A DNA stretch of 64,000 nt from Oscillospiraceae bacterium (GCA_009779845.1 WRBE01000004.1:1-64000), one strand, 5' to 3'; positions 34,915 through 44,610 are shown, counted from the first letter of the stretch. A program made the numbers and translations. The notes: a model not told the origin generated them from the sequence alone.

Positions 34915-35845
34915 ATGATTTCTCCGCTAATTTCTTAACCGGAATCCACCGCTCAAAAGGAGCGTTTTCTAAATCGCTGGTGGCAAATAGGAGATGCACG
35001 TCTAAACCGTCGGCAATTTCGTAGCCGGAGGTGGGAAGCCATTCCGAGTATACGCGTTCTTCAAATTTTATGGCTACTTCTGATTCTGCATATTCTTCTG
35101 CAAAGAAGTTTTTCCCCGGAAATACTGCCCATGTATGTGCCGGGATAATGTATTCTTTGAGGCTACCATGCTCCGGCAAAGTGCTTGCAACGGCTATCAT
35201 GTATTCGCAACTATCATTACGCTCAATTTCGACACCCAAAAAGCCGTTCAATTCGGGTCGTTTGGTGTCGCAAGCTGCGTTTAGTTCGTTGCATATTGTC
35301 CCCACATCCAGTAAATCTCCATTTGTGTCCTTCGGTGCGCCGTCCGTGAATGTCTTTATCCACAATGCTTCAGCCTCTTCGTAAGCTGTTGTTGCATCGT
35401 CGCTAAGAGGCGCTGATACACCCAAAATACGAATTGCGTCTTTCTTCTCAATTCTAAATTCCATTTCCTCTACTCCCTTTGCAATCAGTTTGAAGCTGAT
35501 AGGAGGATAGGATTTCAACGTTGCACCCTCCTCTTTTGCTTGCGAGGGCGCAATGCCGTGTATGCTTTGAAAGGCACGATTAAATGCGGTTGGCGATGAA
35601 TAACCGTATTTCAGGGCGATATCAATGATTTTTTCGCTCCCGCCTTGCAAATCAACCGCCGCAAGCGACATTTTTCTGCGCCTAATGTATTCAGACAGCG
35701 GCACATCGGCGATATAGGAAAACATCCGCTGGAAATGAAAAGAGGAGCAGTGGGCGATTTTTGCCGCTTGCGCATAGTCAATTTCCTCTGTCATGTGTTC
35801 TTCCATATAAACAATTGCCTGATTGAGACGCTCAATCCAATCCAT
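34907..35845 (-). CDS. AraC-family regulator with GyrI-like effector domain
   Basis: 312 residues; AGGAGC eight bases before the ATG. Residues 1-105 hold two helix-turn-helix motifs (YAQAAKIAHCSSFHFQRMF and IIDIALKYGYSSPTAFNRAF). Residues 130-310 form the GyrI-like small-molecule-binding fold (PIPVKK-type end, DVHLLFA). Such proteins sense drugs or cationic compounds and activate exporters or protective genes. Its transcript includes the CPBP protease, the probable target. Confidence 0.9.
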   Translation of the reverse strand: MDWIERLNQAIVYMEEHMTEEIDYAQAAKIAHCSSFHFQRMFSYIADVPLSEYIRRRKMSLAAVDLQGGSEKIIDIALKYGYSSPTAFNRAFQSIHGIAPSQAKEEGATLKSYPPISFKLIAKGVEEMEFRIEKKDAIRILGVSAPLSDDATTAYEEAEALWIKTFTDGAPKDTNGDLLDVGTICNELNAACDTKRPELNGFLGVEIERNDSCEYMIAVASTLPEHGSLKEYIIPAHTWAVFPGKNFFAEEYAESEVAIKFEERVYSEWLPTSGYEIADGLDVHLLFATSDLENAPFERWIPVKKLAEKSYG

Positions 35846-35876
35846 TCTTATCAGCTCCTAACGCAATTATAATTTG

Positions 35877-35934
35877 CCCCCAAATATGTATCCTCTCTTT
35901 TTGTGCACGGAAAAGAGAGGATGCGCTTTGGGGG
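35877..35934 (-). terminator. Two-part hairpin after the tRNA nucleotidyltransferase gene
   Basis: Outer arms CCCCCAAA (35877-35884) and TTTGGGGG (35927-35934), inner arms ATCCTCTCTTTT (35890-35901) and AAAAGAGAGGAT (35911-35922). It lies between the end of the cca gene and the start of the AraC gene and may also carry the AraC -10 box just downstream. Confidence 0.7.
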
Positions 35935-35961
35935 ACATAACAGGATTTGAGCAACCACTCG

Positions 35962-37158
35962 TCACCGTGTATTCTCCTGAAGAAACTCCTTTGCCAATGC
36001 AAGTAGCTCTTCCCGCTGATTGAGGCTCGATTCCACAATCACCTGTTCCAACAATGCGGATAAGGCCGCGCCAATGTTTGGGCCGGGTGTAAACCCAATG
36101 GTGAGAAGGTCACCCCCGGTGATTGCCAACTGTTCCACACAATAAGGCTCGCCGGAGGAGAATATCTGCTCTAGCACATAGGACGATGCTTGGTTGCCAA
36201 ATAGCGGCGCAACCTGTGCGGCTACGCTAACCGGAGCAGACCCGTAACGGGATAAGAGCCGTTTGAGGGCAATCGGGTCGGTAGGAAGTGCCGATGCCAA
36301 TGTTCCCGCAGTTCCGGCGATGGTGCTGGTTGTGTTGCTGTGGCGTAAGGTCTGCAGGAACACAACAGGGTCTGCAATCGCCCCGGCCTCCGCCAAAATC
36401 GCCGCCGCCCCCGCCCAGCGGGATATGGAGGTGGCAGAAAGTGCGCTTAGTTGGACAAATGGGACAGTATCTTTTGCCAGTGGCCCGACGTAGGACGAGA
36501 GCAGCCCCAACGCCAGCACATCCTCCATCACCCCCGGTCGGGGGGATAGGAGGACTTTTTCAACCTCATCCCGCACCCGCTCGGCAGAGAGAGTACGGGC
36601 ACGGCCCCACGTCTCTGTCATGGCGGCCCTTGTGTCAGCATCTATAGCAAAGCCCAATTGTGCGGAAAACCGCAACGCCCGGAATAGGCGCAGGGCATCC
36701 TCTGCAAATCGAGCGGCAGGGTCGCCTACGGTGCGGATGCATTTAGCGATGATGTCTTTTTGGCCGCCGAAGGGGTCAGTGCGTTTGCCCCGAAGGTCTA
36801 AAGCCATGGCGTTCATGGTAAAGTCCCGGCGGGCCAAGTCGTCTTCTAATCGGGTCACATAAGCCACTTGTTCCGGGCGGCGGTGGTCGAGATAGGCCCC
36901 GTCTTGGCGGAAAGTAGTAACCTCTACGCTATCACCGGCTACCAGCACTGTTACCGTCCCATGGCGGATGCCTGTGGGGATAGTGCGGGGGAACAGTGTC
37001 TGCACCACCTCCGGCGTGGCACTGGTGGCGATGTCCCAATCTTTGGGGGTTATCCCCATAACAAAATCCCGAACCGGGCCGCCCACGAGATATGCCCCAT
37101 GGCCCGCCTGTTCTAGGATTTCTAAGATATATTTAACGTGTGAGGGCAGGTTCGGCAT
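35962..37158 (-). CDS. cca: CCA tRNA nucleotidyltransferase (class II)
   Basis: 398 residues from the ATG at 37158 (GGAGGG eight bases before); it overlaps the end of the glycosyltransferase gene by 26 bases. It adds or repairs the 3' CCA of tRNAs. The signature GGPVRDFVMG and catalytic Asp pair DWD (DWDIAT) come first, then RRDFTMNAMALD and DALRLFRALRFSAQLGF of the head-neck domains. No HD phosphohydrolase domain is seen. It might add only A or only C, which the sequence cannot tell. Confidence 0.92.
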   Translation of the reverse strand: MPNLPSHVKYILEILEQAGHGAYLVGGPVRDFVMGITPKDWDIATSATPEVVQTLFPRTIPTGIRHGTVTVLVAGDSVEVTTFRQDGAYLDHRRPEQVAYVTRLEDDLARRDFTMNAMALDLRGKRTDPFGGQKDIIAKCIRTVGDPAARFAEDALRLFRALRFSAQLGFAIDADTRAAMTETWGRARTLSAERVRDEVEKVLLSPRPGVMEDVLALGLLSSYVGPLAKDTVPFVQLSALSATSISRWAGAAAILAEAGAIADPVVFLQTLRHSNTTSTIAGTAGTLASALPTDPIALKRLLSRYGSAPVSVAAQVAPLFGNQASSYVLEQIFSSGEPYCVEQLAITGGDLLTIGFTPGPNIGAALSALLEQVIVESSLNQREELLALAKEFLQENTR

Positions 37159-38290
37159 GGCGTGTACCCTCCGGCCACTCACCCTTTGCCACTTGGATTG
37201 CAACGTTGGCAATATCCGTTGCGGCGGTGGGCTTTGCGATGCGTGTGATGGCCTCTCGCATGTGCTCCAATCGGCTTGGCTGGCCTAAGACGGCGTAGAC
37301 CGCATCCGCCACCGGGAAATGTTTGGTAACCAAAACCGCCGCCCCGCTGTTGAGGAAAAACTGGGCGTTCCGGTCTTCTTGTCCCGGAATGGGGCTTACC
37401 AAAATCATAGGCAGACCACAGGCCAGTGCCTCTGATGTGGAGAGGCCGCCGGGCTTTGTAATGATACAGTCCGCCGCCCGCATGTAGAGGGCCACTTGAT
37501 CCGTAAACCCCTGCACACGGAGAGGGGTGTTTACTTGCAGTCGGCGCAACTCTTGGTACAGCCGCTGGTTAGACCCGGTGAGACAGACCAGTTGGTACCC
37601 TTCCCTCATCGCATCAATCTGCGCCACATTATGGAGCATGTCTCCATACCCCATACTACCGCCCATGAGCAGGATGGTGGTCTTATCTTGCTCTAGGCCA
37701 AGGGCCGCCCTGGCCTCTTGCTTGTCCATCTGTTTTTGAAACTTTGCCCCCACGGGAATGCCCAGAGGCAAAAGTCGGTGGGGTGCCATGCCCCGCCGTT
37801 CTGCTGCGTAACGCATAAGTTCGTTGGGGGTAACCAAATAGTCCACCGAGGACACATCTTCCCAAAAGGGATGGATGCAGTAGTCGGTGTTGATGCCCAT
37901 AATGGGTACTTGCAGGTGGCCTTGCCGCTTGAGCACATCTAAGACTTGTGCACCGAATACATGGGTGACAAGGATGATCTCCGGCTGATAGTCTGCAAAA
38001 AATCCAGCCAATCGCCCTGCTAGGAATCGGTTCTGGTTGAGAATACGCAGTACCCGCCGGGGCGTCTCTCGCCGCTCTAGGCTGGAATAGGCACGCCCGA
38101 ATTGCCGGGGGGTACGGCGAACAGAGAAGAGGTATCCCTTGTCCACCACGTTATAGATCACCCGGCTGATATATTTATACATGTCCAATACGACCACGTC
38201 AACGCCTTTGGCCACAAGGGCCTCTTCCATGGCACGGGCGGTGGTGTTGTGGCCATGGCCAGCGGTGACGGTGAGAATTAAAATTCGCAT
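37133..38290 (-). CDS. MGDG-synthase-like glycosyltransferase (UgtP family)
   Basis: 385 residues; GGAG seven bases before the ATG. The N-terminal half is the MGDG_synth domain, opening with ILILTVTAGHGHNTTARA; the C-terminal GT28 half has TKPGGLSTSEALACGLPMIL with the sugar-nucleotide-binding GG...E. Relatives transfer glucose or galactose from UDP-sugar to diacylglycerol at the inner membrane face, making glycolipid anchors. Clostridial members can instead glycosylate other lipids. The cca gene follows in the same transcript. Confidence 0.9.
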   Translation of the reverse strand: MRILILTVTAGHGHNTTARAMEEALVAKGVDVVVLDMYKYISRVIYNVVDKGYLFSVRRTPRQFGRAYSSLERRETPRRVLRILNQNRFLAGRLAGFFADYQPEIILVTHVFGAQVLDVLKRQGHLQVPIMGINTDYCIHPFWEDVSSVDYLVTPNELMRYAAERRGMAPHRLLPLGIPVGAKFQKQMDKQEARAALGLEQDKTTILLMGGSMGYGDMLHNVAQIDAMREGYQLVCLTGSNQRLYQELRRLQVNTPLRVQGFTDQVALYMRAADCIITKPGGLSTSEALACGLPMILVSPIPGQEDRNAQFFLNSGAAVLVTKHFPVADAVYAVLGQPSRLEHMREAITRIAKPTAATDIANVAIQVAKGEWPEGTRHAEPALTR

Positions 38291-38320
38291 GTTGTTTCTC
38301 CGCTCTTCGACTTTTGAATT

Positions 38321-38349
38321 AGTATAGCAGAGGATGGGGGGATTTGCAA
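38321..38349 (-). promoter_or_regulatory. Promoter of the glycosyltransferase-cca operon
   Basis: Minus strand TTGCAA (38344-38349), 17-base spacer, TATACT (38321-38326). Confidence 0.8.
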
Positions 38350-38546
38350 ATTGTTGGTGGGTTTTGGGGTTGTCCTTTGTCCTGCCGGGTGGCTCCTTTG
38401 TTTTCGGCGTTTACCCCTCGACCTTCGTAGGAACTGCCGCCCTCCGCATCCCGCTGTTTCGGTTTCGATGCAGATTTAGGGGGCGGCGTCCCCTACGCCA
38501 GACAAGAGGAAAACACTTCCATTTCCACATTTTTCAGTGAAATCCA

Positions 38547-38575
38547 TTGACTTATGTCACCTTATGGGGTATTCT
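38547..38575 (+). promoter_or_regulatory. Promoter of hemW
   Basis: TTGACT (38547-38552), 17-base spacer, TATTCT (38570-38575) with upstream G-rich spacer end. Transcription start would be near 38582. Confidence 0.75.
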
Positions 38576-38623
38576 GGATAGTACATTGGGTAATTATATC
38601 TACGGAGGGACAACAGCCCCATT

Positions 38624-39826
38624 ATGACAAAACATCTTGGCATTTACGTACATATTCCATTTTGCGTCAGCAAGTGCGCCTACTGCGATTTTCATTCCGT
38701 AACAGGCGGCGAAAAGTTGATGCCGAAATATCAGCAGGCCCTGACCCGTCAGCTAAAAGAGGCGGCCCCTGTGTTATCCGGATACTATATTGACTCCATC
38801 TACTTCGGCGGCGGCACGCCCAGTTACTACGGTGCTCGGCGGATTGCTAGTCTATTTAACACGCTGAAAGAGCACTACAACGTGTTATTAGACGCCGAGG
38901 TCACGGTGGAGGTCAACCCTGACTCTATCTCCGGCAAAGACCTGCGGCTTTTAAACAAAGAAGGGGTTAACCGCCTGTCCATTGGTGCCCAGACGGCAGA
39001 CGATGGATTGGCGAAGAATTTGGGTCGCCGCCACAGCTTTGCTCAGGTGGAGCAAACGGTTTCAAAGGCCAGAAAAGCGGGCTTTGAGAATATTAGTTTA
39101 GATGTCATTTACGGTCTGCCCAGCCAGACAAAAGAAGATTGGGCGGACACCTTGAACAAAATTATTGTCTTGCGGCCGGAACATGTGTCTTGCTACGGGC
39201 TCCGCATTGAAGAGGATACGCCTCTCTATATTTTCAAAGACAATCCCGCCATCCCCACGGACGACGACCAAGCGGACATGTACCTGTACACGGTGGACGC
39301 TTTGCGAAACGTGGGGTATCGGCAGTATGAAATTTCAAATTTTTCTGCACCAGGGAAGGAATCCCGGCATAACCTTAAGTATTGGAACCGAGAAGAATAC
39401 GCAGGGTTCGGCCCTACAGCCCACTCTTATATCGGCGATCTTCGCTATAGCTACATAAAAGGCGTACCGGCATATATAGACGCATTGGCCGGCAAGCGCA
39501 ACATTTTGACATCGCAAGACCAAATTTCCAAAAGCGAACAGGCGTTAGAGTACCTGATGTTAGGGCTCCGCACCACCCGCGGTATCACGGGGGACGAGTA
39601 TTATAACATCTATCAATCCAGTTGGGAACCGATTGAGGCCCTGCTGTTCGACTACGAAAAAAGCGGATTCGCCCACCGGGTGGACGGACGGTGGAGCCTG
39701 ACATCTTCCGGGTTTCTGCTCTCGAACCAGTTGATTCGCAAATTGTTAGAGGCCCACACCCAACAACGCTTTACCGTGGGAATGCCATGGAAGAAAAACG
39801 AGTACGCCGCCAACCAAACATCGTAG
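38624..39826 (+). CDS. hemW: HemW-like radical SAM heme chaperone
   Basis: 400 residues. The radical-SAM cluster motif is CVSKCAYC (Cys14, Cys18, Cys21), with the phenylalanine of the HemW variant (CDF) after it; FGGGTPS and VNPDS follow, then the HemN C-terminal domain. HemW resembles oxygen-independent coproporphyrinogen oxidase but lacks its extra cysteine ligand motif and instead delivers heme. The GGAGGG before it is 14 bases from the ATG, longer than usual; no nearer start exists in frame. Confidence 0.9.
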   Translation: MTKHLGIYVHIPFCVSKCAYCDFHSVTGGEKLMPKYQQALTRQLKEAAPVLSGYYIDSIYFGGGTPSYYGARRIASLFNTLKEHYNVLLDAEVTVEVNPDSISGKDLRLLNKEGVNRLSIGAQTADDGLAKNLGRRHSFAQVEQTVSKARKAGFENISLDVIYGLPSQTKEDWADTLNKIIVLRPEHVSCYGLRIEEDTPLYIFKDNPAIPTDDDQADMYLYTVDALRNVGYRQYEISNFSAPGKESRHNLKYWNREEYAGFGPTAHSYIGDLRYSYIKGVPAYIDALAGKRNILTSQDQISKSEQALEYLMLGLRTTRGITGDEYYNIYQSSWEPIEALLFDYEKSGFAHRVDGRWSLTSSGFLLSNQLIRKLLEAHTQQRFTVGMPWKKNEYAANQTS

Positions 39827-39882
39827 GGGAGCATCTTCCCTTCCTAGAGAACATACAAAAATTGAGAAAATGGGGTAAGAGC

Positions 39883-41535
39883 ATGAACACAAAAGCAAGG
39901 GTGAAACCAAAATCCAAAAAGAAAAAAATCATATTCGTCATTACCATCATCTTGCTTAGTCTTGCCCTGTTATCAACCGGGGCCATGGCGGCAGTTGGAT
40001 TCAGTGTATCCAATGGGGCCACGATCTTCCCCAATGTGGTAATCGTCGGTGTGCCCGTTGGCGGCCTTACCATAGACGAGGCGGCAGACCTGCTCGAAGA
40101 ACCGATGCAAGAGGCAGGGGCCCAGCGTATGGTCACAATTTCCTTCCCCGGCGGCAACACGCTGGAAGTGTCCGCAAAAGAGGCGGGCCTCTCGTTTACC
40201 GGTTATGAGGCGGCTAGAATCGCCTACCAGTATGGCCGCAGTGACAATCTATTCTCGAACGCATGGTCGTTTCTCCGCGGCCAGTTTGTTTCCGCCAACC
40301 CTGACCCGTTTTCCATGCACCCCGCCAACCTAGAACTGTTGCAAACTGCGATTGCGGATGCGGCGGACGAGATTGACCTCCGTTCCCACAGCTCTCATGA
40401 GATCGTTGGGGATGAGCTGATTATTACCACAGGCCAACAAGCCGTTGAGTTTGACGAGGGCCAACTTATCGATATCATCACCGATGCCTTTCTAGCCGGT
40501 ACCGATACCCCCATTCACTATGAGGGCGCCGCTGTCACAGACCCTACCCCTGTGAATGTCCAAGCCATTTATACCGAGCTATTTGCCGAGCCGAAAAATG
40601 CCACCTTCGACATCGAAGCCGAGGCTGCCACTGAGCACGTCTTAGGTATCAGCTTTGATACCGTGTTGGTTGAGGCCCTCTTAGCCAATGCCCAGCCGGG
40701 GGAAGAGGTTCGTGTGCCCCTTACCCTCATCGAGCCGGAGATTACCACGGAATACTTAAACGCTGTTGTGTTCCAAGATGTCCTCGCCACCTCCACCACC
40801 AACCTCACGGGGGACGAGAACCGCAACACCAACATCTATTTGGCCGCCAGTAAAATTAACGGCCTGATCCTAAACCCTGGCGACCAGTTTGATTTTAACA
40901 CTGTCGTGGGCCAGCGGACGGAAGAGCGGGGGTTCCGCCCCGGCGGTGCCATCTCCGGCAACCGCATGGTTACGGCCATTGGCGGCGGGATATGCCAAGT
41001 CTCGTCCACTATCTATCACGCCCTGCTCCACACTGAGTTGCAGGTAGATGCCCGCCGCAACCATACCTTGCCGGTGGCCTATCTGCCCATGGGGATGGAT
41101 GCCGCCGTGGCTTGGAATGCGTTAGACTTCTCATTTACGAACAACTTCGACTTCCCGATCCGCATTGTGAGCTACCGCTATGGACTTACCATGAACGTGC
41201 GGATTGAAGGCACAGACCGTAGCCCCTACGCCCGAATCGAACCGGAAATGGTACATATCGGCACGGTGGCCTTTACCACCACCTATACAGACGACCCGTC
41301 CCGTCCCGCCGGCACCACAGCGGTCACCGCCCCTGGCCGTCAGGGACATGTGGTAGAGATTTTCCAACGGTTTTATGACGAGGATGGGAATCTAGTCCGG
41401 CGTGAGCTTGTATCTAGAGATAATTTCCACGCAGTGCCACAAGAGGTCTCTCGCGGCACCGGTGCCGTTGCGGCACCGCCACCAGCGGAGTATGCGCCGC
41501 CAGCAGAGCCTGATGCGTATCCGGAGGGGTACTAG
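39883..41535 (+). CDS. VanW-family membrane-anchored wall protein
   Basis: 550 residues from the ATG at 39883 (GGGG seven bases before); the frame is open upstream within hemW. Residues 1-25 are basic, 26-48 form a membrane anchor, and the rest faces outward. Residues about 70-300 look like two putative peptidoglycan-binding (PG_binding_4/YoaR) modules. Residues about 330-460 are the VanW domain: FNTVVGQRTEERGFRPG, IGGGICQVSSTIYHALL, RRNHTLPVAYLPMGMDAAV. VanW proteins occur in vancomycin-resistance clusters and widely in Firmicutes; the activity is unknown. A short Ala/Pro-rich tail ends the protein. Confidence 0.9.
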   Translation: MNTKARVKPKSKKKKIIFVITIILLSLALLSTGAMAAVGFSVSNGATIFPNVVIVGVPVGGLTIDEAADLLEEPMQEAGAQRMVTISFPGGNTLEVSAKEAGLSFTGYEAARIAYQYGRSDNLFSNAWSFLRGQFVSANPDPFSMHPANLELLQTAIADAADEIDLRSHSSHEIVGDELIITTGQQAVEFDEGQLIDIITDAFLAGTDTPIHYEGAAVTDPTPVNVQAIYTELFAEPKNATFDIEAEAATEHVLGISFDTVLVEALLANAQPGEEVRVPLTLIEPEITTEYLNAVVFQDVLATSTTNLTGDENRNTNIYLAASKINGLILNPGDQFDFNTVVGQRTEERGFRPGGAISGNRMVTAIGGGICQVSSTIYHALLHTELQVDARRNHTLPVAYLPMGMDAAVAWNALDFSFTNNFDFPIRIVSYRYGLTMNVRIEGTDRSPYARIEPEMVHIGTVAFTTTYTDDPSRPAGTTAVTAPGRQGHVVEIFQRFYDEDGNLVRRELVSRDNFHAVPQEVSRGTGAVAAPPPAEYAPPAEPDAYPEGY

Positions 41536-41577
41536 ACATTCTGTTCACATGGGTGAGTATGGAAAAGGAAGAATGCC

Positions 41578-41941
41578 ATGGGGAAGAAATCTAAAATTAT
41601 ACTTTGTATAACGGTGTTATTGGTGCTTGCCCTCTCCATTGCTTTTGGCGAACAACTACGCCCCTCCATATTACTATGAGGGCCATAATCGTTACATTAT
41701 TGCGATGGGCAAAACCCTTGCTTCAAGAAGATTTGCCATAGATATTGGCGACTGGTGGTGGGAAACCACCACGGACGATATTGTTCAACGGATATTATCC
41801 GCACCTGAAAACAGCACGGTTGTTTTACACGACATTTATCAAAAAACGGCTGATGCAATAGAGATCATTGCTCATTCACCGCAAGCACAGGAAATACAAT
41901 TTGTGACCGGCTACGAGATGGATATGATATTAGGACGCTAG
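41578..41941 (+). pseudogene. Remnant of a secreted polysaccharide deacetylase
   Basis: An intact start (AAGGAAG six bases before the ATG at 41578) begins a 33-codon frame that is a signal peptide (KKSKIILCITVLLVLALS) and stops at 41679. Shifted by one base, a frame to 41941 encodes the C-terminal NodB part: YAPPYYYEGHN (motif 3, RPPYGxxN), DIGDWWWE (motif 4) and TVVLHD (motif 5, catalytic His). The metal-binding motifs 1 and 2 (DD and HxxxH) are missing, so a large internal deletion plus frameshift is inferred. It stands 42 bases after the VanW gene. Confidence 0.75.
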
Positions 41942-42106
41942 TTGACACTGTGCCGCAGGGTTCGGCATGCTTGGTTGCATCAATTGTTAAAAATATTTTC
42001 AGAGGCCTATTTACCAAAAAGGCGAAATACTTTTCGGTAGATAGGTCTTTTGTTCTAGGCTGTGTTGAAGTCAGATGCATTTTAAGGAAAAGGAGAAACA
42101 GTCCAA

Positions 42107-42622
42107 ATGAAAAGAAACCGAGGGGTGCTGGGATATACATATTTAAAGCGACTTTTGGATTGGGAGAACAGAAAGTATGTGGCGGGTCGCCCACTTCGCA
42201 CGAAAAAAATCTGGAAGATAATTGCTGGGGTTGGTTGTGTTATACTGGTAGGGATCACAGTTGCGCTAATATTATCGCCATCATCTAGAGAAAGAGATAT
42301 CTCGATGGTAATGTTTGGTCTCTCTTCCATAGCGACAATATGTATATCTATACATATGTGGAGTATTTTGATAACATTTGAACAGCATGGTATTGTGTAT
42401 AGAACTTTTTGGAGAGGGGCACGGGAAATACCATATAAGGATATTGAGCGATATTGGCTAGCACAACCTTTTCCCGCAACACCATCGGATAAAAGGATAG
42501 TCGTGTATGTAGGAAAGAAGAAGTATAAATTTGAATCGGCAATAGTTGGATTTGAGTACTTGTATGAGCAACTCAAAGAGAATGTAGGACAAGGTAAGGA
42601 TTATAGCGATTTTAGTCTTTAG
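42107..42622 (+). CDS. Two-TM membrane protein with a PH-like C-terminus, unrecognised
   Basis: 171 residues; AAGGAG eleven bases before the ATG. Two hydrophobic segments at about 37-57 and 66-86, then a soluble part with HGIVYRTFWRGAREIPYKDIERYW, of the kind seen in bacterial PH-like (bPH) domains. I cannot assign a function. The gene is noticeably AT-rich compared with its neighbours, as is the 165-base gap before it, suggesting recent acquisition. Confidence 0.7.
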   Translation: MKRNRGVLGYTYLKRLLDWENRKYVAGRPLRTKKIWKIIAGVGCVILVGITVALILSPSSRERDISMVMFGLSSIATICISIHMWSILITFEQHGIVYRTFWRGAREIPYKDIERYWLAQPFPATPSDKRIVVYVGKKKYKFESAIVGFEYLYEQLKENVGQGKDYSDFSL

Positions 42623-42823
42623 GCGGAAAAGGCAAAGATGACTAGGGTAGTATCAACACAAAAGTGGCTGGTAGGAAGATTATTTTAGACATATACAGAA
42701 CCAATAAATTTTGGAAAACATCTCCCTAAGACGCCTCCTTTTTTCCTTTTCTACAACTATGCTTTCACAATTTTTAATTTCCAGCATAGACTAGAAGAAA
42801 AAGGCAACAAGGAGGCTGTATTC

Positions 42824-44104
42824 ATGCGTAATTTTCAGCCGGGTGCAAAACATCCAGATATTGACTTTTTTCAATTGGGACTCACCAGAGCGGGCTATGA
42901 ACCCGGTGCCGTGGATGGCATATTCGGTTCGGGAACCGGGGCGGCGCTGGAACAATTTCGCCGTGACCGAGGAATAACGGGCGGCCCCGACCTCACAGAA
43001 GCCGACTGGCGGGCCCTAGGGCCATTTTTGGTGGGCTATGTCCGGCACACGGTGCAGGCAGGGGACACCATGGCAGAACTGGCCCCACGGTTCCGCACCA
43101 CGGTGGAGGCCATCGCGGCGGCAAATCCCGGCATTCGGCCGGAACATCTCCAAATAGGACAGCGTTTGGTGATACCATTGGGCTTCCCTGTGGTGCCAAC
43201 GAATGTGCGGTTTACCTCTAACGTGCTCCGCTATGTGTTGCAGGGGCTTACCGCCCGGCACCCGCTTATCCGGCGGGAAAGTTTGGGGCAGAGCGTATGG
43301 GGTCAGGAACTGGCTGTATTGCGTTTCGGAGAGGGGCCTCGCCAGATTAGCTACAATGCCGCCCATCACGGCAATGAGTGGATTACCACTCCGGTCTTGT
43401 TGAAATTTTTGGAAGAATACGCAATCGCTTACGCCGACAGCGGCACAATAGGCGGTATGGCGGCAAGGCCGCTGTTTGATGCCAGCACCCTGCACTTGGT
43501 TCCCATGGTGAATCCCGACGGGGTAGACATCGCCACAGGAGCCGCAGACGTGGGGGCCAATTACGAATACGCAACGTATCTTACAGAGAGCTATCCAAGC
43601 ATCCCCTTCCCCACCGGCTGGAAGGCAAACGCCCGGGGTGTAGACCTCAACCTCCAATACCCGGCGGGGTGGGAACGAGCGAAGGAGATTAAGTTCGGCC
43701 AAGGGGTTCGGTTCCCCGGCCCACGGGATTATGTGGGCACAGCCCCTCTCTCAGAGCCGGAGAGCCGGGCATTGTATGACTACACCCTAGCCCATGATTT
43801 CCGGCTCACCATGTCCTACCACAGCCAAGGGCAGATCATCTATTGGCAATATCTGGATTATTTGCCGGAGGGCTCACGAGAAATCGGCGAAACCCTGTCT
43901 GCCTTATCCGGCTACGCCTTGGAAGAGACCCCATATGAATCCGGCCACGCCGGGTATAAGGACTGGTTCATCCAACACGCTAACCGCCCCGGCTATACCA
44001 TTGAAGTGGGCCTCGGAGAAAGTCCGCTACCCCTCAATCAGTTCGACCAGATTTATCGGGATAATGTGGGAATGCTAGCGGTTGGACTAGTAATTGAAGG
44101 GTAG
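42824..44104 (+). CDS. LysM/PG-binding M14 endopeptidase (gamma-D-glutamyl-diamino acid type)
   Basis: 426 residues; AAGGAGG eight bases before the ATG. An N-terminal peptidoglycan-binding type 1 module (about 8-60, YEPGAVDGIFGSGTGAALEQF), a LysM motif (72-118, HTVQAGDTMAELAPRF...LQIGQRLVIP), then an M14 zinc carboxypeptidase domain: HHGNEW (His, Glu ligands), NPDGVD, RGVDLNLQYP, MSYHSQGQ (third His) and TIEVGLGES (catalytic Glu). This order matches endopeptidase I of Bacillus sphaericus, which cuts gamma-D-Glu-meso-A2pm bonds during sporulation. A CATAGACTA (42785-42793) matches a sigma-K -10 box, but the -35 is too weak to be sure. Confidence 0.92.
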   Translation: MRNFQPGAKHPDIDFFQLGLTRAGYEPGAVDGIFGSGTGAALEQFRRDRGITGGPDLTEADWRALGPFLVGYVRHTVQAGDTMAELAPRFRTTVEAIAAANPGIRPEHLQIGQRLVIPLGFPVVPTNVRFTSNVLRYVLQGLTARHPLIRRESLGQSVWGQELAVLRFGEGPRQISYNAAHHGNEWITTPVLLKFLEEYAIAYADSGTIGGMAARPLFDASTLHLVPMVNPDGVDIATGAADVGANYEYATYLTESYPSIPFPTGWKANARGVDLNLQYPAGWERAKEIKFGQGVRFPGPRDYVGTAPLSEPESRALYDYTLAHDFRLTMSYHSQGQIIYWQYLDYLPEGSREIGETLSALSGYALEETPYESGHAGYKDWFIQHANRPGYTIEVGLGESPLPLNQFDQIYRDNVGMLAVGLVIEG

Positions 44105-44111
44105 GATGCTA

Positions 44112-44430
44112 CTACTCTATGCGTTCCATTCATAAGCACAGTTCAATAGCACATCCCACCGGCGACACCACCGCCCTTGACCATTGGAGTTCCGAGTACT
44201 ATAACATCCGGCTAGAGAGTATCAGCACCAGTGCAGAGTATAAGGAGCGAAACCGTCGTCACTCTGCCCTTGACCTTTGCGGGTACATAGGGGCGCAGCC
44301 CCTGTGTTGACTTTTTGCTTCTTTTTGTTCAACGACAAAAAGATGGCCCGTCCGGCAGGACATACACGCTGGCGGGAACCGCCAAGATAGAATCGGCGGC
44401 AACGCCGACAGGAGAAGGTCAAGGGCACGA
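44112..44430 (+). repeat. Multi-hairpin intergenic repeat, copy C
   Basis: It starts eight bases after the endopeptidase stop. It shares ATAAGGAGCGAAACCGTCGT and the ATCCGGCTAGAGAGTAT block with copy B. Hairpins: 44285-44307 (stem ACATAGGGGC, as in copy A), 44320-44343 (TCTTTTTGT/ACAAAAAGA, replacing TTTGC stems in A and B), 44350-44361 (GTCC GGCA GGAC), then TGGCG/CGCCA and TCGGCG GCAA CGCCGA. The rest of the gap to 44610 holds only the candidate promoter at 44510. Confidence 0.8.
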
Positions 44431-44509
44431 GTCGCGCAGGGGCACGTCCCCAACAAATTCGATGCAAATAGACAGAACGAAATTGACATGGGTTCGACTA
44501 TTGCAGGGG

Positions 44510-44544
44510 TAGACTTTCCAGCATCCATGTAGTATGATTATAAT
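44510..44544 (+). promoter_or_regulatory. Candidate promoter of the TVP38 operon
   Basis: TAGACT (44510-44515), 17-base spacer, TATGAT (44533-44538); a TATAAT follows at 44539-44544 but without a matching -35. Confidence 0.5.
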
Positions 44545-44610
44545 AGCAGGGGAATTTGCCGTATAACGGACATATTGCCTGACTATAAATTTATATTTCA
44601 ATGGTGCATT

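Larger units (their letters stand above)
38291..38623. other. Intergenic region with two divergent promoters and GC-rich hairpins
   Basis: Promoters of the glycosyltransferase gene (minus) and hemW (plus) border a stretch (38360-38510) with a hairpin-forming AGGGGGCGGCGTCCCCT and, on the minus strand, CCCGGCAGGAC and ACGCCGAAAACAAA. These resemble pieces of the multi-hairpin repeat in altered order; no gene is seen. Confidence 0.55.
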
